From assembly GCF_003985155.1 (NCBI RefSeq), contig NZ_ML133698.1:1-64000 (forward strand): a DNA stretch of 64,000 nucleotides, given 5' to 3'. Both the position numbers and the translations under genes were made by a program. How positions within the stretch are numbered: the first letter of the stretch is position 1; every line of letters starts with the position of its first letter. Positions 34,993 to 43,258 of the stretch are shown here, piece by piece. Below the pieces are notes generated by a model. The model worked only from the letters and a program-made list of their open reading frames with translations. It ran no database searches and was not told the DNA's origin. This DNA is from Rhizobium vallis (GTDB taxonomy: Bacteria > Pseudomonadota > Alphaproteobacteria > Rhizobiales > Rhizobiaceae).

Positions 34993-35147
34993 AGCGACCT
35001 GCTTTCCGCATAAGCGGAGCCTGGGTGAAACCGAACGAAGCTTAAGGATTTCTACGCGCTTCAAGCGCCAGAGAGACGGATGCCGGCCTCGACCGGAGCT
35101 TCGATGCCGCAGGATAGGCGCAGTCCACGGCCACAGGCCCGGATGGC

Positions 35148-35459
35148 TCAGCCGATCGAGCGCAGCCCGAGATAGGCGGCCAGGCTGACGGCGGAAAGCG
35201 CGATCGTCAGCTTCGGCTTCGCGTCGTCAAAAGTGGCCGCCAGGAAAAGGCCGAGCATGAGAATGACGGATTTTGCCCAGAGGTTCTGATCGGAGACGGT
35301 GAAGGCGATCGTCCCCAGAAAGACGGCGCTGGCGACGATCGTCACCGGCGCGGATTTCTCGGCGAGATCGCCGCCTTGGAAATAGGGCAGAAGAAAACGC
35401 CGCATGCTCAAGCCGGAAGCCGCGCTCAGGAGAAGACAGGTCAAGACAAGATGCAACAT
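35148..35459 (-). CDS. Small membrane protein, divergent from HPP gene
   Basis: A 103-aa hydrophobic protein with three or four membrane helices (MLHLVLTCLLLSAASGL, VTIVASAVFLGTIAFTV, SVILMLGLFLAATF, IALSAVSLAAYLGL). ATG 35459 is chosen because upstream residues are polar and unlike the rest. The RBS is weak. No family is recognised. It is divergent from the HPP gene with a 240-bp gap. Confidence 0.65.
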   Translation of the reverse strand: MLHLVLTCLLLSAASGLSMRRFLLPYFQGGDLAEKSAPVTIVASAVFLGTIAFTVSDQNLWAKSVILMLGLFLAATFDDAKPKLTIALSAVSLAAYLGLRSIG

Positions 35460-35699
35460 GGGGCCGTCGCCGATCGATCTGCAGATGCGGCTGCGGATGC
35501 AAGCCCCATGCCAGCCGTAATCCCCGGAATCGTCATCGGCAGAGGCAATGACGCGGTCTGCATGGCTATTTGCTCGGCGTTGCGATCCTTTTTTCGGCAA
35601 CTATTTCGCGCTTCGCGTGAGTGGCTCAATTATGTCGCAATACGACTTGAGTGGCGGCAATGGTTTTTATATAGAACTTCCCTCAACATTGGTCTTCTC

Positions 35700-36830
35700 A
35701 TGCAACATCCCGTTCCCCCGAAGGTGGGACCGAGCCGCTTCCAACGCTTCCGCTTGTTTTCGCCGATCCTGGCCGGGGCGACCTTGCGGGAGCGATTGAT
35801 TGCCTGCTTGGGCGCCTTGCTGGCCATCGGCCTCACCGGCATCATCAGCGGCTATCTCTTCGGCCAGGGGCCTCATCTTCCGCTGATCGTCGCGCCGATG
35901 GGGGCCTCCGCCGTGCTTCTTTTCGCGGTGCCGGCAAGCCCGCTCGCGCAGCCATGGTCGATCATCGGCGGCAACACCATTTCCGCGATGATGGGCATCA
36001 TCGCCTCCTATTTCATCCGCGATCCGATCATCGCGACCGGCGTCGGCGTGTCGCTTGCTATTGGCGCAATGTCCTTCACGCGATGCCTTCATCCGCCGGG
36101 AGGGGCTGCGGCGCTGACCGCCGTCCTTGGCGGTCCGGTCGTTGCCGGCTGGGGCTTTCTCTTCCCCTTCGTGCCGGTCGCGCTGAATTCCTGCATTCTC
36201 GTCGGTCTCGGCTTCCTGTTCCACAAGCTTTCGAGGCGAAACTACCCGCATGTCGTTCCCAAGCCCGCGGAGAACACCCATCAGACCGTCGACCTGCCGT
36301 CTGCCGCCCGGGTCGGTTTCCGCGAGGAGGACGTCGATGCGGCTCTCGAAGCGCTTGATGAAACCTTCGATATCGATCGGGCCGACTTGAGCCGGCTGCT
36401 GCAGCAGGTCGAGCTGCAGGCGGTCATCCGCTCGAATGCCAAGATCAGGTGCGCCGATATCATGTCACGCGACGTGATCGCCGTCGGCGAAGTTTCCGAA
36501 CCGGAGGCCGCACGGCATCTGCTCCTGAAGCACAATATCCGCACGCTGCCGGTAAAGGACCCGGAGGGCCGCCTCATCGGCACCGTCGGCTTGCGGGAAT
36601 TGTCAACGAGCACCGATACGATCTCGGGCGCAATCTCAAGACCGGCGGTGGCAAGGCCTTCGGATGCCGCTCTTTCGCTGCTGCCGGTTCTGACGGACGG
36701 GCGCACGCATGCCGTCATCATCGTCGATGACGATTACCGAATTCTCGGGTTGATATCGCAGACGGATCTCCTGAGCGCCGTAGCGCGGCTGCTGCCGAGC
36801 GATAGCGCTGAGATCGCTGCCGTAGCTTGA
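35700..36830 (+). CDS. HPP-family membrane protein with C-terminal CBS pair
   Basis: A 376-aa protein. The N-terminal half is the four-helix HPP domain, with its namesake CLHPPGGAAALTAVLGG at about 131-147. The C-terminal half is two CBS motifs (CADIMSRDVIAVGEVSEPEAARHLLLKH and the segment ending GLISQTDLLSAVARLL). HPP proteins of cyanobacteria and plastids transport nitrite; the CBS module may gate activity by nucleotides. The start at 35700 removes an upstream region on the other side of the promoter that lacks HPP similarity. Confidence 0.88.
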   Translation: MQHPVPPKVGPSRFQRFRLFSPILAGATLRERLIACLGALLAIGLTGIISGYLFGQGPHLPLIVAPMGASAVLLFAVPASPLAQPWSIIGGNTISAMMGIIASYFIRDPIIATGVGVSLAIGAMSFTRCLHPPGGAAALTAVLGGPVVAGWGFLFPFVPVALNSCILVGLGFLFHKLSRRNYPHVVPKPAENTHQTVDLPSAARVGFREEDVDAALEALDETFDIDRADLSRLLQQVELQAVIRSNAKIRCADIMSRDVIAVGEVSEPEAARHLLLKHNIRTLPVKDPEGRLIGTVGLRELSTSTDTISGAISRPAVARPSDAALSLLPVLTDGRTHAVIIVDDDYRILGLISQTDLLSAVARLLPSDSAEIAAVA

Positions 36831-36875
36831 GCCTACGGGCATCGTCCGAAATTCTACATGCGCGGCTGCGCATCT

Positions 36876-37568
36876 TCACGCAATCTTGTTGCTCTTCAGG
36901 ACGTGCTCCATGCCGCTTTGTACGTGCCTGCGAAGAACCTCCTTTGCCCCTTCGCTATCTTTGCGCAGCGCAAGCTCGAGCAGCAGCTTGTGATCTTCGA
37001 CGACCGCGTCGCCGCGGAAGCTCCTGGCCAGCAGGTGATAGCGGAGGAAGCGGTCGAAGACTGAGGAAAGGTTTGCCATCAACGTCGCCGAATTGCAGGC
37101 GGAAACGATTGCCTGGTGAAATTCCCAGTCATGGCGCACCCAGTCGATCGTGCGCGAGTCGTCGCCGGACAGCAGTCGCCGCTCCGCCGCTGCGAGCTTG
37201 TGATGCGCCGCGACGACCCGGCCTTCCCATTCCAGGTCGCCGGACGCGAATGAGAGATCCATCGCATGGGATTCCAGCACGATCCGCAGGTCGGCGAGTT
37301 CCATCAGTTCCCGGCGCGAGGCGGGAGAGACCTCGAAACCCCGCTGCCCTTCGGCGATCACCAGATTTTCGGTCGTCAGGCGGCTCAGGATCTCGCGCAG
37401 CGAAGAGACGCTGATCGAGTAACGTTCCTTGGCCTGTTCAAGCTTGATCTTTGTGCCGGGCGGCAAAATGCCGGCGATGATATCCTGTCTTACCTGACGG
37501 AAGACGACATCACCGATCGTTTCGCCTGCTTCGCCCAATCGCTCGATCACGGCTTCTCCTGATCTCAT
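36876..37568 (-). CDS. GntR-family regulator, FCD subfamily (copy 1)
   Basis: A 230-aa regulator with an N-terminal winged helix (IIAGILPPGTKIKLEQAKERYSISVSSLREILSRL) and a C-terminal FCD domain with metal/ligand residues (DWEFHQAI and HVQSGMEH). The ATG at 37568 has GAGGG 6-7 nt upstream. It lies 23 nt after a close paralogue in the same direction and is the distal gene of quiC - regulator - regulator. It probably senses an intermediate of the linked hydroaromatic pathway. Confidence 0.88.
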   Translation of the reverse strand: MRSGEAVIERLGEAGETIGDVVFRQVRQDIIAGILPPGTKIKLEQAKERYSISVSSLREILSRLTTENLVIAEGQRGFEVSPASRRELMELADLRIVLESHAMDLSFASGDLEWEGRVVAAHHKLAAAERRLLSGDDSRTIDWVRHDWEFHQAIVSACNSATLMANLSSVFDRFLRYHLLARSFRGDAVVEDHKLLLELALRKDSEGAKEVLRRHVQSGMEHVLKSNKIA

Positions 37569-37591
37569 TGCGGGCCCTCGCGTGCGATCTC

Positions 37592-38257
37592 TCAACGCAG
37601 CGCATTGCGGGCGAGCGCATGTTCCACGCCGTCCTTGATATGAACGGTCAGAACCTGTTTCGCCATCTGCTGGTCCCGCCCCAAGGCAGCATCCAGAAGC
37701 TGCTGGTGTTCCTTGGCCGCGATTTCACCCCGATAGGACAATGCGACCATCTGATAACGCAGATATTTGTCGAAGATGACGGAATGCATCTCCATCAGAA
37801 GCTTCGACCCGCAGGCGGAAATCAGCGCCTGATGAAATTCCCAGTCATATCGTTTCCAGTCTTCCGCCTGGCTGGTGTCGCCTGATGCCATCACCCGTTC
37901 CATGCGGGAGAGCTTGTAGTGAGCCGAAACCAGACGCGCTTCCCATTCGACGTCGCCGTGTTCGAAGGATTGTTCGAGGGCATGGATTTCAAGCAGGAGA
38001 CGAAGCGCCGCAATCTCCCTGAGATCGGTGGCCGATACGGGAGAGACCTCGAAGCCGCGCTGCCCCTCCGCAACCACCAGACCTTCGGACGACAGCCGGT
38101 TCAAAATTTCCCGAAGGGTGCTGACGCTGGTTTCGTAGGTCTCTTTGAGACTTTCCAGTTTCAGCTTCTGCGCCGGCGCCAGACGGCCGAAGATGATGTC
38201 CGCGCGGATGCGTCGGTAGCTGCTTTCCGCGACGGTTTCAGTGGTTGTATTCAGCAA
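37592..38257 (-). CDS. GntR-family regulator, FCD subfamily (copy 2)
   Basis: A 221-aa paralogue of the adjacent regulator. Winged-helix segments match almost word for word (SVSTLREILNRLSSEGLVVAEGQRGFEVSP against SVSSLREILSRLTTENLVIAEGQRGFEVSP, given as partial blocks). The FCD domain has DWEFHQALISACGS and HIKDGVEH. A 12-bp motif shared with the quiC/transporter intergenic region lies 14 bp upstream of its start (38271-38282), consistent with autoregulation. Confidence 0.9.
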   Translation of the reverse strand: MLNTTTETVAESSYRRIRADIIFGRLAPAQKLKLESLKETYETSVSTLREILNRLSSEGLVVAEGQRGFEVSPVSATDLREIAALRLLLEIHALEQSFEHGDVEWEARLVSAHYKLSRMERVMASGDTSQAEDWKRYDWEFHQALISACGSKLLMEMHSVIFDKYLRYQMVALSYRGEIAAKEHQQLLDAALGRDQQMAKQVLTVHIKDGVEHALARNALR

Positions 38258-38270
38258 GCGCGACTCTCGG

Positions 38271-38282
38271 ATATTTTGTCGA
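38271..38282. promoter_or_regulatory. Shared 12-mer, candidate FCD-regulator site (1)
   Basis: ATATTTTGTCGA lies just upstream of the proximal FCD regulator. It differs by one base from ATATATTGTCGA in the divergent quiC/transporter promoter region. Two near-identical sites exactly at the control regions of one gene set suggest an operator for these regulators. No statistics were computed. Confidence 0.35.
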
Positions 38283-38379
38283 TCCTCCTATATAATTGCC
38301 GGCCTCCATCTTATTCAATCGGGTGCGGACACCTAAGGAAATTAATTTTTCTCAGAGGATCGCGGCAACGAAAGGTGTT

Positions 38380-40269
38380 TCACTTTTTCGGCAGTCCTTC
38401 CGGCCGCATCTGCTTCTTCAGGGCGGCAATGCGGAAGATGGCGTTCGGCGCGCCATAGCCGCGATAGTTCCTCCGCTCGACGATTTCGAAGAAGAAGCCC
38501 TCGCCATAGGTGCCGCTGTAGAGCTGAAAATATTCCCCGTGCTCGTCGCGGTCATAGAGTATGTTTTCAGCCTTCAACCGTTCGGTCAATTCGGGATCCA
38601 GGCCGAAACGGGCTTCGACATCGCCATAGTAGTTCGGCGAGATATGGAGCGGCCGGAAGCCGTTCTTGCGGAGCGCCTCGGCGGTGGCAAAGATATCATT
38701 CGTATCGAAAGCGAGATGCTGGATGCCCGATCCGAATTTTTCGGCGATGAAATGCCCGGCGAGCGTCCGCCGGTTTTCGGCGCCGTTCAGGGTGATGCGA
38801 AGCGAGCCGGATGCGTTTTCGATCACCTGGCTGCGCACCACACCGGCCGGATCGATGATATCGACCATCGGCGTTTTGTGAGTCTGGAAGATCGAGGTGT
38901 AAAAGAGCAGCCAGGTCAGCATCTCGTCATAGGCGACGGTCTGAGCGACGTGGTCGATCCGCAGGAGATGGGCAGGGGTAATTTCAGCCTCGTCTTCGGC
39001 AGGCAGGAAGTCGATTTCCAAAAAGCGGCCGAGATCGCTTTTGTCGTCGAGCAGATAGATCAATCCGCCGCCGACGCCCCGGATTGCCGGGATTTCCACT
39101 TCGCCGGCGGCGACGGGCTGGCTGAACGGCTCGGCATCGAGCGCCTCAGCCCGGGCGAAAGCCTGTTTCGCATCGTCGACGATCAGCGCCATCGCGTAGG
39201 CCGAGGTGCCGTGCACAGCAAAGGACGCATTGGCGAACCCCTTTTCCTCAGTGTTGACGATGAGGCGAATATCGCCCTGCTGGAAAATGCTGACCTTCTT
39301 CGAACGGTGCGCCGCCGTCTTGCGGAAGCCGAGCGTGCGCAAGATGCCGATGAGATCCGCGGCATCCTCCTCGTCGGTCGAGAACTCCACGAAACCAACA
39401 CCTTCTACCGATGCCCGGTTGGGCATGGCTGCGACGGTGAGACTTTCCGTGCTGGGAGCCCGGCGCACCTGATCGCCGAGATAGATCAGCGAACGATGGC
39501 CGTCTGCCGCGATCGAACGGGCTTGCCCGCCGCGGAACTGGTCGTTGAAGATCTCCAGTGAGAAATAGCCGTCATAGCCGGTGGCGGCGACGGCGGCGGT
39601 GAAGTCCGTGACCGACAGGTCACCTTCACCCGGCATATTGCGGAAATGCCTTGACCAGTAGAGCAGGTCCATGTCGATCAGCGGCGCATCGGCGAGTTGC
39701 ACGATGAAGATCTTGTCCTTCGGAATGGAGCGGATCGAATTGATGTCGATCTTGCGCGACAGTGTGTGAAAGCTGTCGAGGATCAGTCCGACATTCGAAT
39801 GGCCGGCCCGCCGCACGATTTCCCAGGCGTCGCGATGGTCGTTGATATGCTTGCCCCAGGCGAGTGCTTCGTAACCAACCCGCAGGCCGCGCTTCGCCGC
39901 CCTTTCCCCGAGCTCGTAAAAATCCGCCGCCGCGCGGTCGATGCCGCCGAGGGAAACCGGCGAGACGTTGGAGCAGACCAGTACAAGATCGGTGCCGAGT
40001 TCCTGCATCACGTCGAACTTGCGTTCCGCCCGGTCGAACGTTCTCTGCCGATGAGAGGCCGGCATACCCTCGAAGTCGCGGAAAGGCTGGAAGAGGGTAA
40101 TTTCCAGGCCGTGATCGCGCACCATCTTTCCCACATCGCCGGGACTGCCATCGAAGGCCAGGAAATCGTTCTCGAAGATTTCGACGCCGTCGAAACCGGC
40201 CTTGGCGATCGCCTCCAGCTTTTCGGGCAATTCACCGCTGATCGATACCGTCGCAATCGAAGTTTTCAT
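38380..40269 (-). CDS. quiC: 3-Dehydroshikimate dehydratase (TIM barrel-VOC fusion)
   Basis: A 629-aa bacterial QuiC-type enzyme converting 3-dehydroshikimate to protocatechuate. The N-terminal half is a xylose-isomerase-like barrel with metal-binding residues Glu134 (VGYEALAWG), Asp165 (LILDSFH), Gln191 (FIVQLADAP) and Glu239 (FSLEIFND), the positions reported for Pseudomonas QuiC. The C-terminal half is a hydroxyphenylpyruvate-dioxygenase-like VOC module with RIDHVAQTV, GIQHLAFDT and FFFEIVERR (His/His/Glu). The transporter and dehydroquinase genes lie divergently upstream and two FCD regulators downstream, so it is the terminal step of a local quinate/shikimate route. Confidence 0.93.
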   Translation of the reverse strand: MKTSIATVSISGELPEKLEAIAKAGFDGVEIFENDFLAFDGSPGDVGKMVRDHGLEITLFQPFRDFEGMPASHRQRTFDRAERKFDVMQELGTDLVLVCSNVSPVSLGGIDRAAADFYELGERAAKRGLRVGYEALAWGKHINDHRDAWEIVRRAGHSNVGLILDSFHTLSRKIDINSIRSIPKDKIFIVQLADAPLIDMDLLYWSRHFRNMPGEGDLSVTDFTAAVAATGYDGYFSLEIFNDQFRGGQARSIAADGHRSLIYLGDQVRRAPSTESLTVAAMPNRASVEGVGFVEFSTDEEDAADLIGILRTLGFRKTAAHRSKKVSIFQQGDIRLIVNTEEKGFANASFAVHGTSAYAMALIVDDAKQAFARAEALDAEPFSQPVAAGEVEIPAIRGVGGGLIYLLDDKSDLGRFLEIDFLPAEDEAEITPAHLLRIDHVAQTVAYDEMLTWLLFYTSIFQTHKTPMVDIIDPAGVVRSQVIENASGSLRITLNGAENRRTLAGHFIAEKFGSGIQHLAFDTNDIFATAEALRKNGFRPLHISPNYYGDVEARFGLDPELTERLKAENILYDRDEHGEYFQLYSGTYGEGFFFEIVERRNYRGYGAPNAIFRIAALKKQMRPEGLPKK

Positions 40270-40369
40270 GGCCGGTCCTCCTCCTCTTTGGAAAGCCTTT
40301 TTCCGCGTTTTGCGGGGCAGCGTGTTTCGTAATTTAAGTTTCGATATCCATGCCTAAACCAATTTCATC

Positions 40370-40381
40370 ATATATTGTCGA
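40370..40381. promoter_or_regulatory. Shared 12-mer, candidate FCD-regulator site (2)
   Basis: ATATATTGTCGA is in the 217-bp divergent gap between quiC (start 40269) and the transporter binding-protein gene (start 40487). It matches the site before the regulator gene at 11 of 12 positions. From here a regulator could control both the catabolic and uptake genes. The remainder of the gap is AT-rich and otherwise featureless apart from a strong RBS (AGAGGAGGAG) before 40487. Confidence 0.35.
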
Positions 40382-40486
40382 AAAACTACGTTGATTTAAA
40401 GATGCTATTATGTCAGTTTTGCGTCGTCGTCAGCAAATGGAGTGCTGACAGGATCCCCCAGGGGATCACGAGAGGAGGAGCACGAA

Positions 40487-41317
40487 ATGTTCGAATTCAA
40501 ATTGGGGCGCCGCCATGCCTTGCTGGGAGCGGCAGCTCTTATGGCCGCATTTTCCATGGCGCAGCCCGCTGCCGCCGTCACGCCCGCCGAGATCAAGGCG
40601 AAAGGCAAGCTGGTCGTCGGCATCCAGGGTGACAATCCGCCGTGGGGTTTCGTTACCAGCGCCGGCAAGCAGGACGGCCTCGATGCCGACATCGCGACAC
40701 TGTTTGCGAAGGAGCTTGGCGTTGAGGTCGAATTCGTGCCGCTTGAAGTCAATAACCGCATTCCGGCGCTGACCACCGGCCGCGTCGACGTGCTGTTCGC
40801 GACCATGGCCATGCTGCCCGACCGCGCCAAGGCCGTACAATTCAGCAAGCCCTATGTCGCCAACGCGATCGTGCTGATCGGTCCGAAGGACAAATCGATA
40901 AAGACCAACGAAGACATGGCCAACCTGACGATCGGCGTCGCCAAGGGCGCGGCACAGGACACCCAGGTCACGAAGAACGCGCCCGCTTCGGCGACGATCC
41001 GCCGTTACGACGGTGATGCGCCGAGCATTCAGGCACTGGCATCCGGTCAGGTCGAGGCTCTGGGGGGCAATATTTTCTACCTCGACCGCGTGGAGAAGGC
41101 CGCTCCCGGCAAGTTCGAGAACAAGCTCGAATTTCAGAAGCTCTACAACGGTGCCTGCACCCGGCTCGGTGAAAAGGAGCTCAATGCAGCTCTGAACACC
41201 TTCATCGACAAGATCAAGGCCGATGGCGAGCTTAAGAAGGTCTACGACAAATGGATGAAGGTCCCGGTTCCGGAATTCCCGGCGAGCCTGGAGGGCATTC
41301 CCTTCACCGTGAACTGA
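40487..41317 (+). CDS. ABC transporter substrate-binding protein, polar amino acid family
   Basis: A 276-aa periplasmic protein with a twin-arginine-like basic start (KLGRRHALLGAAALMAAF) and a cleavage site near AAA-VT. It has the family 3 solute-binding fold: LVVGIQGDNPPWGF, GLDADIATLFAKELGVEVEFVPL, and GRVDVLFATMAMLPDRAKAVQFSKPY. Homologues bind amino acids, but the binding-site Arg-Asp pair is not obvious here. The quinate/shikimate gene context suggests a hydroaromatic acid ligand instead. It is separated from the rest of the operon by strong hairpins. Confidence 0.9.
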   Translation: MFEFKLGRRHALLGAAALMAAFSMAQPAAAVTPAEIKAKGKLVVGIQGDNPPWGFVTSAGKQDGLDADIATLFAKELGVEVEFVPLEVNNRIPALTTGRVDVLFATMAMLPDRAKAVQFSKPYVANAIVLIGPKDKSIKTNEDMANLTIGVAKGAAQDTQVTKNAPASATIRRYDGDAPSIQALASGQVEALGGNIFYLDRVEKAAPGKFENKLEFQKLYNGACTRLGEKELNAALNTFIDKIKADGELKKVYDKWMKVPVPEFPASLEGIPFTVN

Positions 41318-41352
41318 TCCGCAGTTCTCAACCGTACTGACCACTTGCGAGG

Positions 41353-41409
41353 CCGCATCGTAGCGATGCGGTACCTGCACCGGTGCTGCGCAACGCACGG
41401 TACCGGTGC
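41353..41409 (+). other. Tandem intercistronic hairpins after the binding-protein gene
   Basis: Two inverted repeats: CCGCATCG-TAG-CGATGCGG (41353-41371), and GCACCGGT (41377-41384) with ACCGGTGC (41402-41409). No T-run follows. Such structures after binding-protein genes commonly protect the upstream message and keep downstream expression lower. Confidence 0.6.
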
Positions 41410-41424
41410 GCCGGGAGCTTGGAA

Positions 41425-41868
41425 ATGAGCAACACGATCTTTGTGCTGAACGGGCCGAATCTCAACCTTCTCGGCGAGCGCGAACCTGCGATTTACGGTA
41501 CGACCACGCTTGCCGACATCTGCGACCGGTGCCATGCCAAGGCCGGCGCGCTCGGCTTTGCCGTGGATTTCCGGCAGACCAATTTCGAGGGCGAACTGGT
41601 GGAGTCTGTGCATCAGGCGCGCAAGCAAGCCTGCGGCATCATCATCAATCCCGCCGGATACACGTTCACGTCTGTCGCGCTCCTCGATGCGCTGAAGACA
41701 TTCGATGGGCCGAAGATCGAACTCCACATCTCGAACGTGCATGCCCGCGAGAGCATCTATCACAATTCGCTGATCTCCCGCACCGCGACCGGCATCATGA
41801 TCGGCTTCGGCGCCCGAGGTTACGAGTTGGCGATCGAAGCGATGGCGGGAATGGTGAAGGCATCGTGA
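41425..41868 (+). CDS. aroQ: Type II 3-dehydroquinate dehydratase
   Basis: A 147-aa dodecameric-type dehydroquinase. Catalytic markers: LNGPNLNLLGEREPAIYG with Arg19 and Tyr24, INPAGYTFTSVAL with Asn75, and HISNVHARE with His101. The usual THTS reads TFTS here, so the residue at the position of mycobacterial His81 is Phe. It makes 3-dehydroshikimate from 3-dehydroquinate. Location inside a transporter/quiC cluster points to quinate catabolism, not aromatic amino acid synthesis. ATG 41425 has GGAG about 9 nt upstream. Confidence 0.93.
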   Translation: MSNTIFVLNGPNLNLLGEREPAIYGTTTLADICDRCHAKAGALGFAVDFRQTNFEGELVESVHQARKQACGIIINPAGYTFTSVALLDALKTFDGPKIELHISNVHARESIYHNSLISRTATGIMIGFGARGYELAIEAMAGMVKAS

Positions 41869-41884
41869 TCGTCAGGGAAGACCC

Positions 41885-42553
41885 ATGAACTACACATTGG
41901 ATTTCACCCCGGTTATCGAAGGTCTGCCCGATCTCCTGGCCGGCTGTCTCGGCACCTTCATGCTTGCCATCAGCGGCATGATCATGGCCATCGTTATCGG
42001 CATAGGCGGCGTCGCGCTTCGCCAGTCCCGTTTCAAGCCCGTCCGCTGGCTGGTGATCGCCTTCATCGAAATCATCCGCAACACGCCGTTCCTGGTGCAG
42101 ATCTTCTTCATCTATTTCGCCCTGCCGCTGGCAGGCGTGAGGCTGGATCCGACGCCGACGGCAATCATCGCGCTCGGCATCAATGGCGGCGCCTACGCGA
42201 TCGAGATCATTCGCGGCGGGGTGCAGTCAATCTCCAAGGGGCAGATGGAGGCAGGGCTGGCGCTCGGCCTGCATAAGGCGCAAGTCTTCCGCCTGATCAT
42301 CCTCAAGCCGGCGCTTCGGGCAATCTTCCCGTCGCTGACCAGCCAGTTCGTGCTGCTGACGCTGTCGACCAGCATCGCCTCCGCGATCTCGGCCTACGAG
42401 CTGACCTCGGTCGCCCAGCGGATCGAGTCCGACAGTTTCCGCAGCTTCGAGGTCTACTTCACCGTGACGGCGTTCTACCTCGTCATTTCCTGGCTGATGA
42501 TGCGTCTCTTCGCATTCATTTCGGCCCGCTATTTCAGCTATCCGGTCAAGTGA
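41885..42553 (+). CDS. ABC permease, polar amino acid family (1)
   Basis: A 222-aa HisM/HisQ-type permease with about five helices. IEIIRNTPFLVQIFFIYFALP and the EAA-loop region MEAGLALGLHKAQVFRLIILKPALRAIFP are family hallmarks. It pairs with the next permease as a heterodimer. It starts 16 nt after aroQ. Confidence 0.93.
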   Translation: MNYTLDFTPVIEGLPDLLAGCLGTFMLAISGMIMAIVIGIGGVALRQSRFKPVRWLVIAFIEIIRNTPFLVQIFFIYFALPLAGVRLDPTPTAIIALGINGGAYAIEIIRGGVQSISKGQMEAGLALGLHKAQVFRLIILKPALRAIFPSLTSQFVLLTLSTSIASAISAYELTSVAQRIESDSFRSFEVYFTVTAFYLVISWLMMRLFAFISARYFSYPVK

Positions 42554-42563
42554 GGGGCGCTGC

Positions 42564-43205
42564 ATGGGTCGCGATGAATTTTTCTTCCTGCTCCTCGGCC
42601 TGAAATGGACGGTCGCCCTGTCCGTCGTCGGGTTCGTCTGCGGCGGCATCTCCGGGCTCGGCATAGCGCTCGCACGGACTTCGGGCATCCGGTCGATCGA
42701 GCGGATCACCGCCGGCTATATCGCCGTCTTCCAGGGCACGCCGCTCTTGATGCAGCTCTTCGTCGTTTACTACGGCCTGGCCCTCATCGGCATCAGGCTC
42801 GACGCCTGGGCCGCCGTTTCCGTCGGGTTGACGCTGCATGCGAGCGCTTATCTCGGTGAGATCTGGCGCGGCTCGATCGATGCGGTTCCGCGTGGCCAGA
42901 CGGAGGCGGCCAAGGCGCTTGCCCTCGGTTACGTCTCGCGGATGAAGGACGTCATCCTGCCGCAGGCATTGCGCATCTCGCTTCCGGCAACGATCGGCTT
43001 CCTCGTCCAGCTCATTAAGGGCACGTCGCTTGCGTCGATCGTCGGTTTCATGGAGCTGACCCGCGCCGGCAACATCGTTTCCAACCAGATCTTCCAGCCG
43101 CTGACGGTCTTCGGCGTGGTCGGCGTCCTGTACTTCCTGATGTGCTGCCCACTGACAATCTACGGCGCACATCTCGAGCGCAAGTTCGCGGCATCGGTGC
43201 GGTAG
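42564..43205 (+). CDS. ABC permease, polar amino acid family (2)
   Basis: A 213-aa partner permease. The EAA loop is QTEAAKALALGYVSRMKDVILPQALRISLP, and YIAVFQGTPLLMQLFVVYYGL is the conserved second region. It begins 10 nt after the first permease. The insertion of aroQ between binding protein and permeases ties the transporter to dehydroquinate metabolism. Confidence 0.93.
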   Translation: MGRDEFFFLLLGLKWTVALSVVGFVCGGISGLGIALARTSGIRSIERITAGYIAVFQGTPLLMQLFVVYYGLALIGIRLDAWAAVSVGLTLHASAYLGEIWRGSIDAVPRGQTEAAKALALGYVSRMKDVILPQALRISLPATIGFLVQLIKGTSLASIVGFMELTRAGNIVSNQIFQPLTVFGVVGVLYFLMCCPLTIYGAHLERKFAASVR

Positions 43206-43258
43206 GCAACGGTCATGATGCGCAAGCCTTTCACAATTTCTGAAGACGGAGTTTATCG

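Noticed and set aside
32194..35064. Minus-strand open frame (about 956 codons) opposite the chemoreceptor
   Set aside because: Exact antisense of a chemoreceptor with all family motifs; no RBS and no recognisable domain.
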